Part shown: positions 34,352-46,250 of the stretch, in pieces
How the letters are laid out: every line of letters begins with the position of its first letter
Position numbering within the stretch: position 1 is the first letter of the stretch
From: Anaspis maculata
Lineage: Eukaryota > Arthropoda > Insecta > Coleoptera > Scraptiidae
Reading direction: 5' to 3'
NCBI GenBank assembly: GCA_949128115.1
Contig: OX421961.1
Coordinates: forward strand, 121,895,050-121,959,049
Length of the DNA stretch: 64,000 nt
The notes under the pieces: generated by a model
Told to the model about the DNA's origin: nothing
What the model saw: the letters and a program-made list of their open reading frames with translations, nothing else
Databases searched by the model: none
Made by a program: the position numbers and the translations under genes

Positions 34352-36449
34352 GGTCTGGAATGGGCAATGAACAATCACAACACACCCGAAAAGAAGTGTT
34401 TAGAATCGTGAAAGAGCACTTAAAAGACGGACTGGCTTCTATCATACAACGTCTCGAAGTGAAACTTTCTGAGAAAAGCGGACGTTCGGTACATGTACCT
34501 GAATATACGAAAGCGGCCTTAGCAGCTTTATTCCATAAAATGAGAATCAGACGGCAAGAGGCCAGTAGAACGGAAGAAGTTTTTTTCCATCGTTATGAGA
34601 CATGGCTCAGTGCACCCCTATCGTTTTCCGTGTTGTTCTGAAGACAGCGATCAATGAAGGCGGCTGTCCTTCCGCGGACTTCGCGTCTTCCAGCGAAAAG
34701 TCTAAACGAAGAAAAACCCAAAAAATTCGTGAAGATTGACCCCGGAAGAGTTGGCATGCGCTGCCCAAATGAGTCTTCGTTCTGCAGGACAACTAGACGC
34801 GTCGAAAGTTGTGATGGAGGCTACGCTGACGAGTACAATCAGAGCTTCCAAGCACCGTAAAGTTTTCGGTCCACAGCTGAAACTAGTTCAACTGAAGAAG
34901 CTGCTTTTTCTGTTTTGGTGTAATGCAAATCAAATTCTCGAGAAGTCAGTGTCAAGGACTGAGATCTGCGAGCCTGGAAAATAACTGCAAACTGTACCCT
35001 TTCTACAAGAAAGTGGTTCTGCCCAAAAATCTTTGTTATCCCCCTTATACAGCCATCACCATCACAGAGTATAGCACCGAAGCTGAAGTACAGGCTTTGA
35101 TGGACCACACATTTGAACGAATTTTACTTCTCCAAAATGATGTGATTCGGTAGCTAGGACAACAAAAAGTTCATATGGAATTCATTTGCAAGTGGGGTTG
35201 CGATGGCAGCTCTGGACAGAGTGAATATAGACATAAGTTTGCTGATGACAGCAAATCGGATGCGAATGTGTTTTTCACTTCAATGGTGCCATTAAAGCTC
35301 GTTTCTGTCGATGATCACGAATCGGAGGTACAAATTGTGATTTAGAATAACCCAAGGCCTTCTTGCCCTCGATTCTGCAGACCTTCACGACTACAGTTTC
35401 TGCACGAAGATACCAAGTAGACAGTTGATGAAGTCCAGCATAATGGGAGACTAGACACAGTCACTTGTACCATTTCAGACTGTGATACATCAGAAGGAAA
35501 TATTGATCACGTACAAAATGGCATTCACAATGACTGATGGAAAACCATGCAACGCGGTGTCATCATACTAAATCTGCTCAACGTTGCTACTTATGTGGAG
35601 CTACAAGTAAATAGTTCAATAACATCGATGATGTTCTACAAAAAAAGAATCAATGAAGATAATCTGAGGTTCGGTTTATCGACATTGCACGCATGGAACC
35701 GATTTTTTGAGTGTTGCTTACACTTGTCATACAAACTCGGCATTACAGAATGGCAAGCGCGCAGTGCAGAAGGAAAACAGATCACAGAAGCCCGCAAGAG
35801 AATAACTCAGAATGAATTTAGTTCACAATTAGGTCTTGCTGTAGATCGTCCCAAGCCTGGGTATGGAGGTTCCAACGACGGGGATACAGATCGACGCTTT
35901 CTTGAAAAATCGACTGTTTTTGCACAGGTGTGGATAAATGTTTAACCAAACGTTTCCATGTGATTTTGCAAGCTATGTCGAGTGGTCACGGAATTAATTG
36001 TGACAAGTTCGAAGAATATGCCGTGGAAACTGCAAGAAAACTTGTTGATCTTCACCTCTAGTACTATATGCCCACTTTGGTACATAAAATATTGATTCGT
36101 GGGCCCTATATAATAGCCGCTGCGTTGCTGCCTATTGGTCAGTTGTCCGAAGGTGCTCAAGAGGCTAGAAATAAGGATACGATACCGCGAGGACTTTTCG
36201 CGAAAATGCTCAAGGGTGAAAACGATGGAAGACATTTTCAGTAGGCTTATGGTTACTTCCGATCCGTATATTTCAAGCATACGAAAGCTCCCTCAGAAGA
36301 AGCTGAAGAGTTCATACCCGGAAACGATAGCTCTGCTACTTTCTCCCAAAGTGACTCAAATTAGAACAGAACCTGGCCTTACCACTACCAGTGACACCGA
36401 CTCTGACTCAGAAGTTGATTCTAATTCCACGTCAACTTCGGATTCTTAA
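34352..36449 (+). pseudogene. RAG1/Transib-like transposase, multiply frameshifted
   Basis: A series of frames matches, in order, the RAG1-like core. First is a GGxPSADF/KSKRRKTQ basic segment (about 34655). Then come AAQMSLRSAGQLDAS, LRSASLENNCKLYP, ALMDHTFERI, and WGCDGSSGQSE with the first catalytic Asp (codon 35201-35203). CYLCGATSK (zinc-like Cys pair), LSTLHAWNRFFE, DRPKPGYGGSNDGDT and PIGQLSEGAQEARNKD (catalytic Glu region, 36149-36163) follow. The last is a shifted YREDFSRKCSR ... MEDIFSRLMVTSDP tail ending in a Ser/Asp/Thr-rich C-terminus (stop 36447). RAG1 shows the same order: GGRPR, DGMGD, CTLC, LHCD, SEGNESGNK and MEDVL. At least five frame changes or stops make it inactive. The piece before 34640 is assigned by continuity only. 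Confidence 0.75.
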
Positions 36450-37086
36450 CTACTAATGATTTCTTTTTTTAAGAAACAATGTTTTTTCTTAAAGAAACGC
36501 CGGCTTAGTTCATAAGATGAAAGAAGTGTGCAAATGTTTCCACTGACGGAACGAATGACTTTTCAAATGAGTTTGCCGAAAGGCGAGAAGAAACCAGCAG
36601 GGATTGGCTATCGTTCGATGAAGTGGTCTCTTATAACATGTTTTTCTGTCTATCTACGGGCTATTTCAACATATTTTTTCACCAGAAAAATGACAATCTA
36701 TGATCAGTTTCAAGTTATGGAGTTTAGATCTGTCTGTCTGTCCGTCTGTCTGTGTGCAAATTTCAGCAGTTAAACTCTTCTTAGGGGGTCAAGGTTCGAG
36801 CCCTGAAATTATTGTTGGAGAGCTTATGCCTAGACGGTTGGCCAATAGGCTTTTTTTACTGAATATTGACGCCATTTTGGACCGCCCTGTTGAATATTTT
36901 GGGCTTTGGAGCTCTTGAAAACTCTGTTATCAGTCGACCGATTCTTAGTAATTCAGGTAAAGAATGTATTTTAATGAAATTTGGAGCACATCACTGCCTC
37001 ATCATGCTTGTTTTCATTGTAATCAATTTTACGTCATATCTCCGCCATATTGGATTGCTCAATTTGCTAACAATTATTTAAATATA
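36450..37086. other. Unassigned sequence with a GTCT microsatellite
   Basis: It contains (TGTC)n at 36731-36757 and no recognised gene. No terminal repeat for the preceding pseudogene could be located. Confidence 0.4.
36731..36757. repeat. TGTC microsatellite
   Basis: Six near-perfect TGTC/CGTC units. Confidence 0.85.
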
Positions 37087-37714
37087 CAGGGTGATTCATG
37101 AGTGACCTTATATAGGCTAAGAAGATATGGATATGGATATGGATATGGATAGATATGGAAGATAGACGACTTCGAGGCGAGTCAAGATCCACTGAAGAAA
37201 TTTTATTTTCTCCAATGGTTACGAAGATACAGGGTGTTTTGTGTGTTTCGTATGAAACTTTGATAAGCGATATTTCTGAAACGGGCAAAGGTATTTTGTT
37301 GAAATTCACCAGTAATATTTCTCTATTGGAACTCATCCCGAAGCCATACCGGGTAAGTCAAAATCCAGGGCCGGGCTAGAAAAAAAGTGCCCTTTTTTGT
37401 TTCATCAAAAAGTACATATTCTGACCGCTTTTCTACAAAACTGCTATCGGAATCAAAAAGCTGGGGAAAAATGCTTAAAGAATCAATCTTCAATTTAGAT
37501 GGCACACCTAAACCGTTTCGACAATAAAATTGAAAGTAAAATTTGTGGGTGAATTCCCATTTTCGACCGGACATAATCAACTCATTGTTTGATTGAATTT
37601 ATCAAAATTCATTTTTTGGCTTGTCTCTGTTGAATAGAAGAGCTTGGTTGAGAGAAAAATTCCAGAGCCGACCTTTTTTTATGACAAAATCGAGAGTGAA
37701 ACCAAAATTAGACT
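37087..37714. mobile_element. Single-arm copy of foldback FB6
   Basis: It starts CAGGGTGATTCATGAGTGAC after TA and follows the FB6 left arm through TCTCCAATGGTTACGAAGAT and CATACCGGGTAAGTC to GAGAGTGAAACCAAAATTAG, the FB6 centre, where it stops. The inverted second arm is absent. A (GGATAT)n expansion interrupts it at 37124-37159. Confidence 0.85.
37124..37159. repeat. GGATAT hexanucleotide microsatellite
   Basis: About five GGATAT units within the FB6 arm, absent from the full-length FB6 copy. Confidence 0.9.
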
Positions 37715-40700
37715 AGAATAGACGAAGAATAGACGAAGAATAGAGTCTACAAAATCATGCTATGTAGGAAGCTAAATCTCTTTGAAAGGGTTACTGAGGT
37801 TTTCACCCTTTTTCTGGCGTCTTGAATGTAGGTAGCTGAAACAAGGGGCCGCATTTAAAAGCTCAAAGCAACTACAGGGAATTGAAATCGGTTTGACGCT
37901 TCCTATCGATGGCTGTTCGAAATATCAAAACAGAACCAACCATCATTTTATAAACCAAACAATTTCTTCAACCCTATTGAACAACCTGCATTCGATTACA
38001 ATGGAAATCAGACCTGCCTCAATGTTTCCCTTTCTCGTCACTGATGCACTACAACTATTAACAATGGTTTTTTCCACTCTTATAACTTATTCTTGTCGAG
38101 TAATAATTTTCCTTCTCTACACACGTCTGCCGTTGTCGGGTACTCCGACGCGAGTCCTCTACCCTCGTCGCTACTTTCGGACCGCTTCTCATTTCCCACC
38201 CCCGTCTCACGTCTCAAACCCCTGCCTTGGCCTACAAACATCGATGCCGGTGTGCGTTGTCACCCCGAGTCCAGGCGGCAACAAATCGATATTCTCGCAT
38301 TCCTTACCCAAGACTAATTTATCTTGATTTATTATTTCCCTTCATTTTTTTATAATTTGAGGCTGCCCCTTACAATGCCAATTTTTTTCCAATTTGAAGT
38401 TCATTTGAGGTTTTGGCTAGCTTTTGAGTGGCTAGCACTATGAGCTGCTACTAAGTGAAAATACGTATGTACGTGTACAGATATCCAAAACCGGGTTAGG
38501 TGTTTCAACAAAAGCCATTTGTCAGAGAAGCCCGGGGAAGACGTCGCGCGCGCGGCAAGTCCGGGGAGGAATCAGGAAGTGTTCAGTCTTGTGTTCCTTA
38601 TAGCCAGGCTGGTGCTACTAACAGCATCGACTCCGGGCGGCGATGTGTTTTTGTTTCATCTGTCGCAGAACGTTGAACACGTCCATAAATCATGTTCTGC
38701 AGATGTACGTGCACGTAAATAAATCAAAACAAATCTTTGAGGCGCAGCCCAGCGCCAGCATCCCTCCGATACTGGATACTAGCTGGCATCAAAACCTACA
38801 TGGCTTCGGAGATGTTTCTTTGGATCTGGCGTACCGTACATTTCTGTACATGCAAAAAGTATGCAAACACACTGTTGTTGTAGTCGGGGGTGCTTTTCGA
38901 AGAGCGCGAGCACAGCGCAAACAAGCGCGATGCTAGCTTGCTTTTGATGTTTAAAACAAATTCGACGCCGTTATCCAGAGCAAACAATAACCGGGCGCGC
39001 GGCGTTCTATTCATGCTCTACACGGTGTTATTATCGCGGAAATGGAGATTATCGATTGGCTGATGTAAATACGACCTACCCCGATGCTCTCGCAGACCGG
39101 CGGTTAGGTATATACGTCTATTCTCCATCCGCAACTCCATTTAGTGGCGCATCAGTGGCACTTCTGGCAGAGCTGCATCTCTGGGACGCGTTATCTTTAT
39201 CCGTCATCGTGGAGATATTAATTGTCATCAGATCCCTTTTAGCGACTCGATAAGCAGCTTCGTTCGTATCAATCCCTGGGCTCTTGATGCGCTCGCTGAT
39301 CCAGACCGGAGAAGTGAGGCTCCTGCATTGAGAGGAGTAAGAGCATCACGATAGAATTAAACTGCAGTTAGCATAATGCACTGCTATTATTGTAGCGCGC
39401 TTTATACGTACTATCCTGGAAGCTCCGCTTAGACGAAGGGAGTCAGTATTTCAAGTCGCATTAGAAGCTCCACTGTCTCGCAAGGAAAATAATTGGGACA
39501 CTGTAGGTATTACGTAATCTAAGATAGATATATAGTTAGATATCAGATGTAATGTCTTACTCGGAATAACAAATTGACGTGTACAGAGTAAGCTTAATTC
39601 TTCTTTATGGAACTACTGAAGCCTATCCCATTATGCGCATCAAAAATGAACAAGAAAAACTAATGATAGGCGTGGAATCAAATTATGTAGATGTTCAAGG
39701 TCGAGAGTTGCCTGGAAGAGGTGTGACGGCTCAAATTGGGAAGAGCCCAGTCAGGCCCTGACTGTGAGGGATGCGGTGAGTTTTGGGTTGTGGTAGTGGT
39801 AGCTCTGTCAACTGCCACCGAAGTGACAGTCGCTGTGGAAATTTTCCTCACGATGCAGACGAGCTGAATACGACTCACGCTGCCGCCTCCCATTGCCTAT
39901 CCAGGTAAGCGATTAGCGATTTGCCGTGCAACGCGCTATCGAGCGCAGCCAGCCTTGCCCAACAGAAACGGACCCCACACGTTCCTCGTCATCATGGCGC
40001 AATCGCCGGAGCCTTCAGCATCACCGAATTTCCACTTCCCATCAGAGACGCCGTTCTAAGCTGAGTTCTTACATTGCTCAAGTGTGATTAGCGTGTGACT
40101 GTCGGCCTAGCCTTTTTCGTAATTTAATTATTTTGCTTGAATCGTAAAACCCCGTTGTGAGCTTTGACCCTGACCGGACAGCCCTCAGCGTCCGGTCAGC
40201 TCATGTTTCATATTTTTGTGCCTTCAGCACTTCACCGTGGTAATGCCTGCCACTGAATTGATCAACATCTGTGTGCGAACAACCGATCTGAGGTCATTGA
40301 CACCGTCGTCAATTATTGTTTCCTTTCTATTTCATTTGTCGAGGCCTAATAATCTGCCGGTATTTTGTGTTGTTCCAGAACGTCGGTCAGGGCCCCCCCT
40401 CCAGCCTCCTCCTTCACTTCAGTGTCCGCTGCACTGCATAGATGCACCAGGTGCGACGCAAGCCCTCTTTAGCGGTGGCGCCAAGACGGCATAGTGAGCT
40501 AGCTGGTAACATCATGTGGGGCAGGAGTGGGGACCCGGCTGCCGACGGTCCTGGAAGGACACAGAAGCCAGACCGGAGCCGATTGTAACTCAAAAAAGAC
40601 CTCGGTGACGTACTCTTTTGTTTTATATATAATTGATTCCGTATATCTACCTAGTTTTAAAGGCCTTCTGCCGTCACTATTGTAGCTGGGTTGCTGGCCT

Positions 40701-40900
40701 AGCATTAGCTTGTATAATAGGCAGCTTGAACATACCCCGATCTACCTGAAACAAGTTTTGTTCGACTCCCTCTACCGTCCGCATTATCTGTTCAGTTCTT
40801 TGGTCAGATTACCTATGATAAAGATATAGAGAAATATGTAGCTCTGCTAACGATTTATGAGTGGGAAAGAGATGGACAGGGAGCTGGTGCCTCAAAACTT
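37715..40900. other. Unassigned, low-repeat sequence
   Basis: This is one of the few stretches not dominated by repeats. An open frame at 37893-38327 (144 codons) and an overlapping one at 38093-38317 are Pro/Ser-rich and unrecognised. An ATG-led 21-codon frame lies at about 39994-40059. Polypyrimidine/AG acceptor-like sites occur near 40380. No gene model can be supported. It could hold exons of a host gene or of an LTR element. Confidence 0.3.
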
Positions 40901-41042
40901 ACGTCATAAGGTACATCATTTTAACCTTGTAGGTCTAATGTGCGTTGATAAGGGTGTTAAAAATTGCTTTGTCTTACATGTCAGACCGGGGGCTTTACGC
41001 TGATATGAGCTTGTCAATTTTCGAAAAAATGGCCAAAAATTT

Positions 41043-41575
41043 ACGTCATAGGGTACATGAATGAAACTGACTGGATTCTGTGTGGGAACATCCCCTGATT
41101 GAAAATCTGGTCGTAAGACAAAATTTTTGGGAGCTTTCCATAAGACAAGTTTGAAATTTTCAAAAAAAGACCAAAATTTATCAATTTTTTCACAGGTGTT
41201 TGTTGACAAACCCACTAAGTGTGATATATATTTGTAATCAGGATGGAAGACGGAATCGATTTCCATGTTAAAATACAGGGTGTACGATTTGAGAATAATT
41301 TTTCGATGTTGCACTCTGTAAGCGATGTACCATTAGAAATTTTTGTGGACAAATTCTTATCCTGCGTAAAAAATCATGTAAGAATCGTTTTTCATTCCTG
41401 AAATTATGTCAAAGGAGAAGTCTCCAGGAGGAGGTAAATTTTGGCCCTTATTGAAAATTTCAAACTTGTCTTATGGACCGAGAGCCCCCAAAAATTTTGT
41501 CTTATGACTCTATTTATGATCAAGGGGATGTTTCCACACAAAACCACGTTTGTTTCATTAATGTACCTTCATTAG
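41043..41575. mobile_element. Foldback FB5 (about 530 bp)
   Basis: GGTACATGAATGAAAC at 41052 pairs with GTTTCATTAATGTACC (41555-41570). The arms share GACAAAATTTTTGGGAGC and AAGACAAGTTTGAAATTTTC inverted. It directly abuts FB4. Some of its left-end sequence (ACGTCATARGGTACAT) also occurs directly at about 40901, so the outer boundary is uncertain. Confidence 0.65.
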
Positions 41576-41586
41576 GTTTTGCCTTT

Positions 41587-43045
41587 TAGTCGTTGAGCCA
41601 GGATCCAGAAATCATGAGTTTGGTTTCCACCCTGGGGACTTGACGTTTCAGACTTTTTTGGATTCCCCACAACACTAGCATGAAATAAAGCTATGAAACG
41701 TTTTCGTATCGAGTAGCTTAAGGCCGCCATCTTAAAAAGATGGTGCCGAAGGACCTGAAAAGAATCACTTTTCACCAATCCACTGACCATCGCCGTCTCA
41801 CCTACCGCAATGGAACCATATGACTTTATTGAAACCCTTGATAGCATTTTCTGTCACGCCAGTGCCATTCTTCGTGATTAAAAACAGATAGTTCCTTCGA
41901 CAAGCGTGTATTTTTCTTTGTTTGAAAATAATTTTCTTCTAATGCAGGAATATGACAAAGTGACTTAGCTCAAGTTGTTACCGGTCAGCTTCTTTCTCCT
42001 TGAGCTCATTCTGGTATCATAATTTTCATAACATCATTTGTTGACAAGGTACACTGCAAGAAGTGTTGAATTGCCAACACCAAGTTCAACAGTAATTTTA
42101 TCATTGTTGCCATCGAGCAGAAACTTTAATTTTAACAGAAGTAGCTTTATTGTACTGTCTTCTGGTTATACAGGCATGAATCGAATTTCGAAGACCACGT
42201 GGGAGTACCGAAAAATCAAGCATTTTCAGAGAGCGCGTTAATCTGCAAAGCCACACCTAAACACCTGAAAATGATCGTAACCAAAACTACGAAAATCAGA
42301 ACAATAAGTAATCTAAACTGGTATGTCTGTCACTCATTGTTCTGATTTTTGTTGTGTTGGTTACGATTATTTTCAGGTGTTTAGGTGTAGCTTTGCAGAT
42401 TTACGCGCTCTCTGAAAATACTTACTTTTTCGTTATTCCCACGTGGTTTTCGAGATTCGATTCATGCCTGTATGAACAGAAGACAGTACAAGCTAGCTAT
42501 TTCTGTTAAAATTGAAGTTCCTGGTCAATGGCAACAATGAATCAATTACTGTTGTATTTGGTGTTGGCAATTTAACAATTCTTGCAGTGTACCTTGTCAA
42601 CAAATGCTGTTATGAAAATTTGAGACCAGAATGAGCTCAAGGAAAAATAAACTGACCGGAAACAACTTGAGCTAAGTCAGTTTGGCATATTTCCGCACGA
42701 GAAAAAAAAAATTTTCAAATCAAGAAAAAATACACGTCTGCCGAAGGAACTATCTGTTTTTAATCACGAAGAATGGTACTAATGTGGCATCAAATGCTAT
42801 CAAGGGTTTCAATAAAGTCATATGGTTCCATTGCGGTAGGTGAGACGGCGATGGTCAGTGGATTGGTGAAAAGTGGTTCTTTTCAGGTCCTTCGGCACCA
42901 TCGTTTCAAGATGGCGGCCTTAAGCTACTTGATACGAAAACGTTTCATGGCTTTATTTCATGCTAGTGTTGTGGTGAATCCAAAAAAGTATGATACGTCA
43001 AGTCCCCAGGGTGGAAACCACTCGGGTCCTCTGGCTCAACGACTA
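41587..43045. mobile_element. Foldback FB4 (TAGT family, 1459 bp)
   Basis: It begins TAGTCGTTGAGCCA and ends with the exact complement; TTT flanks both sides (41584-41586 and 43046-43048). The arms pair almost to the centre near 42316 (GAACAATAAG ... CATTGTTC). The two open frames 41572-41847 (minus) and 42773-43111 (plus) are the same shadow on opposite arms. A decayed arm fragment occurs at 4282-4525. It has no transposase. Confidence 0.88.
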
Positions 43046-43209
43046 TTTGTATTGACTGGCGAATTTATGCACGCAGCTCGTTTTGTCTCTGTTTCGTCTG
43101 GGAAAAAGTGATATTACAGTGTTTCGCCACACCATTATCTCGTCTTATTTTTGTCGTAGAATAATAAAAGAAATACCATTGGATAGAGGGTAAAAACCCA
43201 AGTGAAACT

Positions 43210-43827
43210 AATAGAAAAACTCAAAATCGCAATTTTTGCGAGTACATTACTTTGCCAAAGTACGGCAGAATTGTGTGGATGGATGTTGGAGTAGGAAACG
43301 CACGGCGCTTCATAGGCGTAACGAAGTTGTGTAGAGTACTCGGGACTTCTGTCTGCAATTCTCTGCCAGGTCTTCATGCTCTAACGGGATGCGACTATAA
43401 TCCTGCATTCTTTCGAAAAGGGAAGAAAAGTCCACTGAAAATTTTGGAAAATTCGGAAAAATTTCAGAAAGCCTTCGCGAATTTGGGAGATAGAAATTTA
43501 TCTCGAGCTCAAAGAGCGCTTCCTGCTTTGGAAGAGTTTGTCTGCGTCTTATACGGCGAGAAAAAGATTGTCGACATAAATGAAACAAGGTTTTTGATGT
43601 TCAGCAAGGTGTATAATGCCAAAATCACAAAGGAATTATTCGCCAAAAAAAGGAAAAAATTTGACGCTTCCACATTACCGCCGTGCAAAGCTGAACTGCA
43701 TCAGCAATTACTCCGAGCGCAGTACATAACAAATGTTTGGAAGAATGCCGATTTGCAGCTACCAACAGCATTAGTTCCGACCAACCATGGCTGGCGACTC
43801 AATGAGGGTCAATATGATTTATTTTGA
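43210..43827 (+). pseudogene. Exon of an ALTGCD-type repeat-associated protein
   Basis: The frame reads WMDVGVGNARRF, LPGLHALTGCDYNPAFFRKGK, ALEEFVCVLYG, INETRFLMF and a C-terminal region to a TGA at 43825-43827. An LxALTGCDxxxxFFxKGK motif followed by a YVC.LYG helix recurs in many invertebrate repeat-borne proteins; the GCD step resembles FEN1/PIN-like nucleases, but that link is my inference. The frame is open upstream to about 43210 with no good start, so it is an exon or fragment. It is uninterrupted over 190 codons, making it one of the better preserved coding pieces here. Confidence 0.55.
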
Positions 43828-44343
43828 TTCGAGGGGGATCAATTGCCAACCCTTGTTGGCGAGTGATCATCCAACCCTTGATCATCCAACCCTATGATGA
43901 CGAAACATTCAGATATAAATGAAGCGGCGGTGAAAATATCAGTGACGACACTGACGACTCGGACGATCTCGATAATTGAAGCGCCCCAACTTTGTTTAGG
44001 GCCTGTAGCGCGTCAGATTTTTTTTTGTTCAATTCAATATCATGATTTATATCTGAAATTTCAATGAATAAACTGATTCATCACAATCCCCTATTCTGTT
44101 ATGGAGTAACAAGACTTACATTTTTACTTACTTCAAGGCGGGAAAAATAAAAGATTTTTTAACTTTTTTATGAAAACTAGCACAAAACTGAATGATTATT
44201 TGATTCTTGCGAAAGTGAGATACGGAAGTAACAAAACGGTTGTACAATTGTACAAATCGAAGCAAGACATCGGCAACGGCCGAGAAGCGACAACTTCAAC
44301 ATTTAGGCAGACGGTTTTAGGACTCGATATGGTCCGGCAGAAT
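43828..44343. other. Unassigned AT-rich sequence
   Basis: It follows the ALTGCD exon. An acidic Asp-rich tail-like stretch lies near 43930-43980 in another frame, then AT-rich sequence. A short TTGTACAATTGTACAA palindrome is at about 44238. Confidence 0.4.
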
Positions 44344-44346
44344 TAT

Positions 44347-45821
44347 TAGTGGGAGCGGTACGCAAAAGCATACCGCATTTTGGAGTGCAGTAACGAGATT
44401 TTGCATGGGCGTACTTTATACCAAGACGGGCGATTTGACCCGCAGCACTCGATATTTCGTCCCTTAGGGGGCCAATGGGGGCCCTCCAAATTTTCAAGAT
44501 GCAAGAACTTTCACAAAATAATCATTGAGTATCGTCATGTATGTCATAAGTGAAGCTTACGGGTCTATTGAAAATGTTTTCATCAAATGTCGTCGTGTCC
44601 GATTCATTCTTCACATTTGAAAAAAAAATTCTTTCGCAGAGGTCAAAAAAACTGTTTTTATTTTTTCTGCTGTACAAGGAAACGATAAATTCATATGTTT
44701 TGTTGCGTTCCCAACTAAATCGCGTTCCGTAAGCCCAAATATGAAGACAATTTTTTCGCAATATCATTTTCCCAAGAAGAGGTGACGTGACCTCTTCAGT
44801 ACACTTTTTTCAACAGCATTTTTTTCAATGTTCCTAGTGGATAAGACTGTCAATTTTTGCAGATATGAGAAGCTTGAACTTATTTCTTAGTAATTTCCAT
44901 GCAACATGGCTTCAAAACACACAAGAGAGCCCAAAAACTTTTTTTTCTGCTGGGCCGTCAAATTTTTGGCATGTTGATTTTGTAGTAGGGGAGACGCGCA
45001 AATAAATAAGATCTAGTCTAGGCGAATAAAATCTACCGGAGAATATACCTACTCACACCTAACGACTCTGAGTTTTGTTGTACTGCAATAAAACACGGCA
45101 TGGAAGAATATTTTCTGTTGAAACCAAATCGCCTGCGCCTGCAGCCTGGATTGAATACTGGTCCGCATCTCTCCTACTATAAAATCAAAATATCGTAAGT
45201 TGAACGGCCCAGCAGAAATTTTTTTTTTTTGGGCTCCCTTGGGCGTTTTAGAGTCATGTTGCTTCGCAACTACCAGGAAAAGAGTTCGAGGTCTCCATTC
45301 CTGCAAAAATTACGAGTGATATCCAGTGGGGACATAGAAAGAAATGCTCTTGGAAAAGAGGTACTGAAGAGGTCACCACTTCTTTGAAAAATACTATTAC
45401 AAGAAAAATTTCTTTATAATGAGGTTTAGGGAATGCGATTTAGTTGGGAACGCAACAGAACATATGAATTTATCGTCTCCTTGCATAGAAGAAAAAATAA
45501 AAACGGTTTTTTTGACCTCTGCCAAAGAAATTTTTTTTCAAGTGTGAAGAATGAATCGGACACAACGACAATTGATGAATATATTTTCAATAGACCCGTA
45601 AGCTTCACTTATGACATACATGACGATACTCAATGATCGTCATGTGGAAGTTCTTGCATCTTGAAAATTTGGAGGGCCCCCATTGGCCCCCTAAGGGACA
45701 AAATATCGAGTGCTGCGGGTCAAATCGCTTGTCTTGGTATGAAGTATGCCCATACCAAATCTCGTTACTGCACTCCAAAATGCAGTATCGATGTGTTTTT
45801 AGGTGTGTACCGCTTGCACTA
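44347..45821. mobile_element. Foldback FB2 (TAGT family, 1475 bp)
   Basis: It begins TAGTGGGAGCGGTACG and ends GTGTACCGCTTGCACTA, with TAT on both sides (44344-44346 and 45822-45824). The arms carry GATTTGACCCGCAGCACT at about 44433 and inverted at about 45720, then GGGGGCCAATGGGGGCCC, and farther in TCTGCTGGGCCGTCAA and its inverted partner near 45215. It has no transposase; the open frames are arm shadows. Confidence 0.88.
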
Positions 45822-45873
45822 TATGCCATCGCATTTCCAATATTATCAACTATTTATCCACAAAATTTCATCT

Positions 45874-46250
45874 GGTCAGAGATGATATTGAAAATTTTGT
45901 TTTTTGACGACATTTATGCCCTTGGCAGAACAAGAAACGACTCGCTTTCGGTTGGCAGAACGTTGTCATTGTATTTTTTACATCCACAGCTATCACCTAA
46001 CGCGTTTTCAACCGGTCAGAAATGGTTTTGCAAATTTGATTTTTTTTTTGGGATTTCTGAGAGTTGGCAGCTCCCAAGGCGACGCTTTGGGGAGGCAGAC
46101 TGGCGTTTCAGCAACTACCATGTGGGTGGCTATCACCACAAGAAGTATGGTGCGGTCAGAAATGACATGATCTCAAAGGCCGCTAGCTCACAGTCTATTA
46201 CCGTTTGGCAGAAAAATAAAAAAAACCGGCACATGTCACCGTGAGGTTGG
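45874..46250. repeat. Degenerate 140-bp tandem repeat, three units
   Basis: GGTCAGA recurs at 45874, 46014 and 46154 (exactly 140 apart). TTGGCAG recurs at 45922, 46064 and 46205, and GCTATCACC at 45989 and 46129. The rest of each unit is strongly diverged. The open frame 45633-46244 crosses it and is not a recognised protein. Confidence 0.5.

Noticed and set aside
41572..43111. Two similar proteins on opposite strands
   Set aside because: They are the two arms of foldback FB4.
44347..45821. Classification of the TAGT foldbacks as CACTA elements
   Set aside because: CACTA elements begin CACTA and end TAGTG; here the order is reversed, so the 3-bp duplication alone is not enough.
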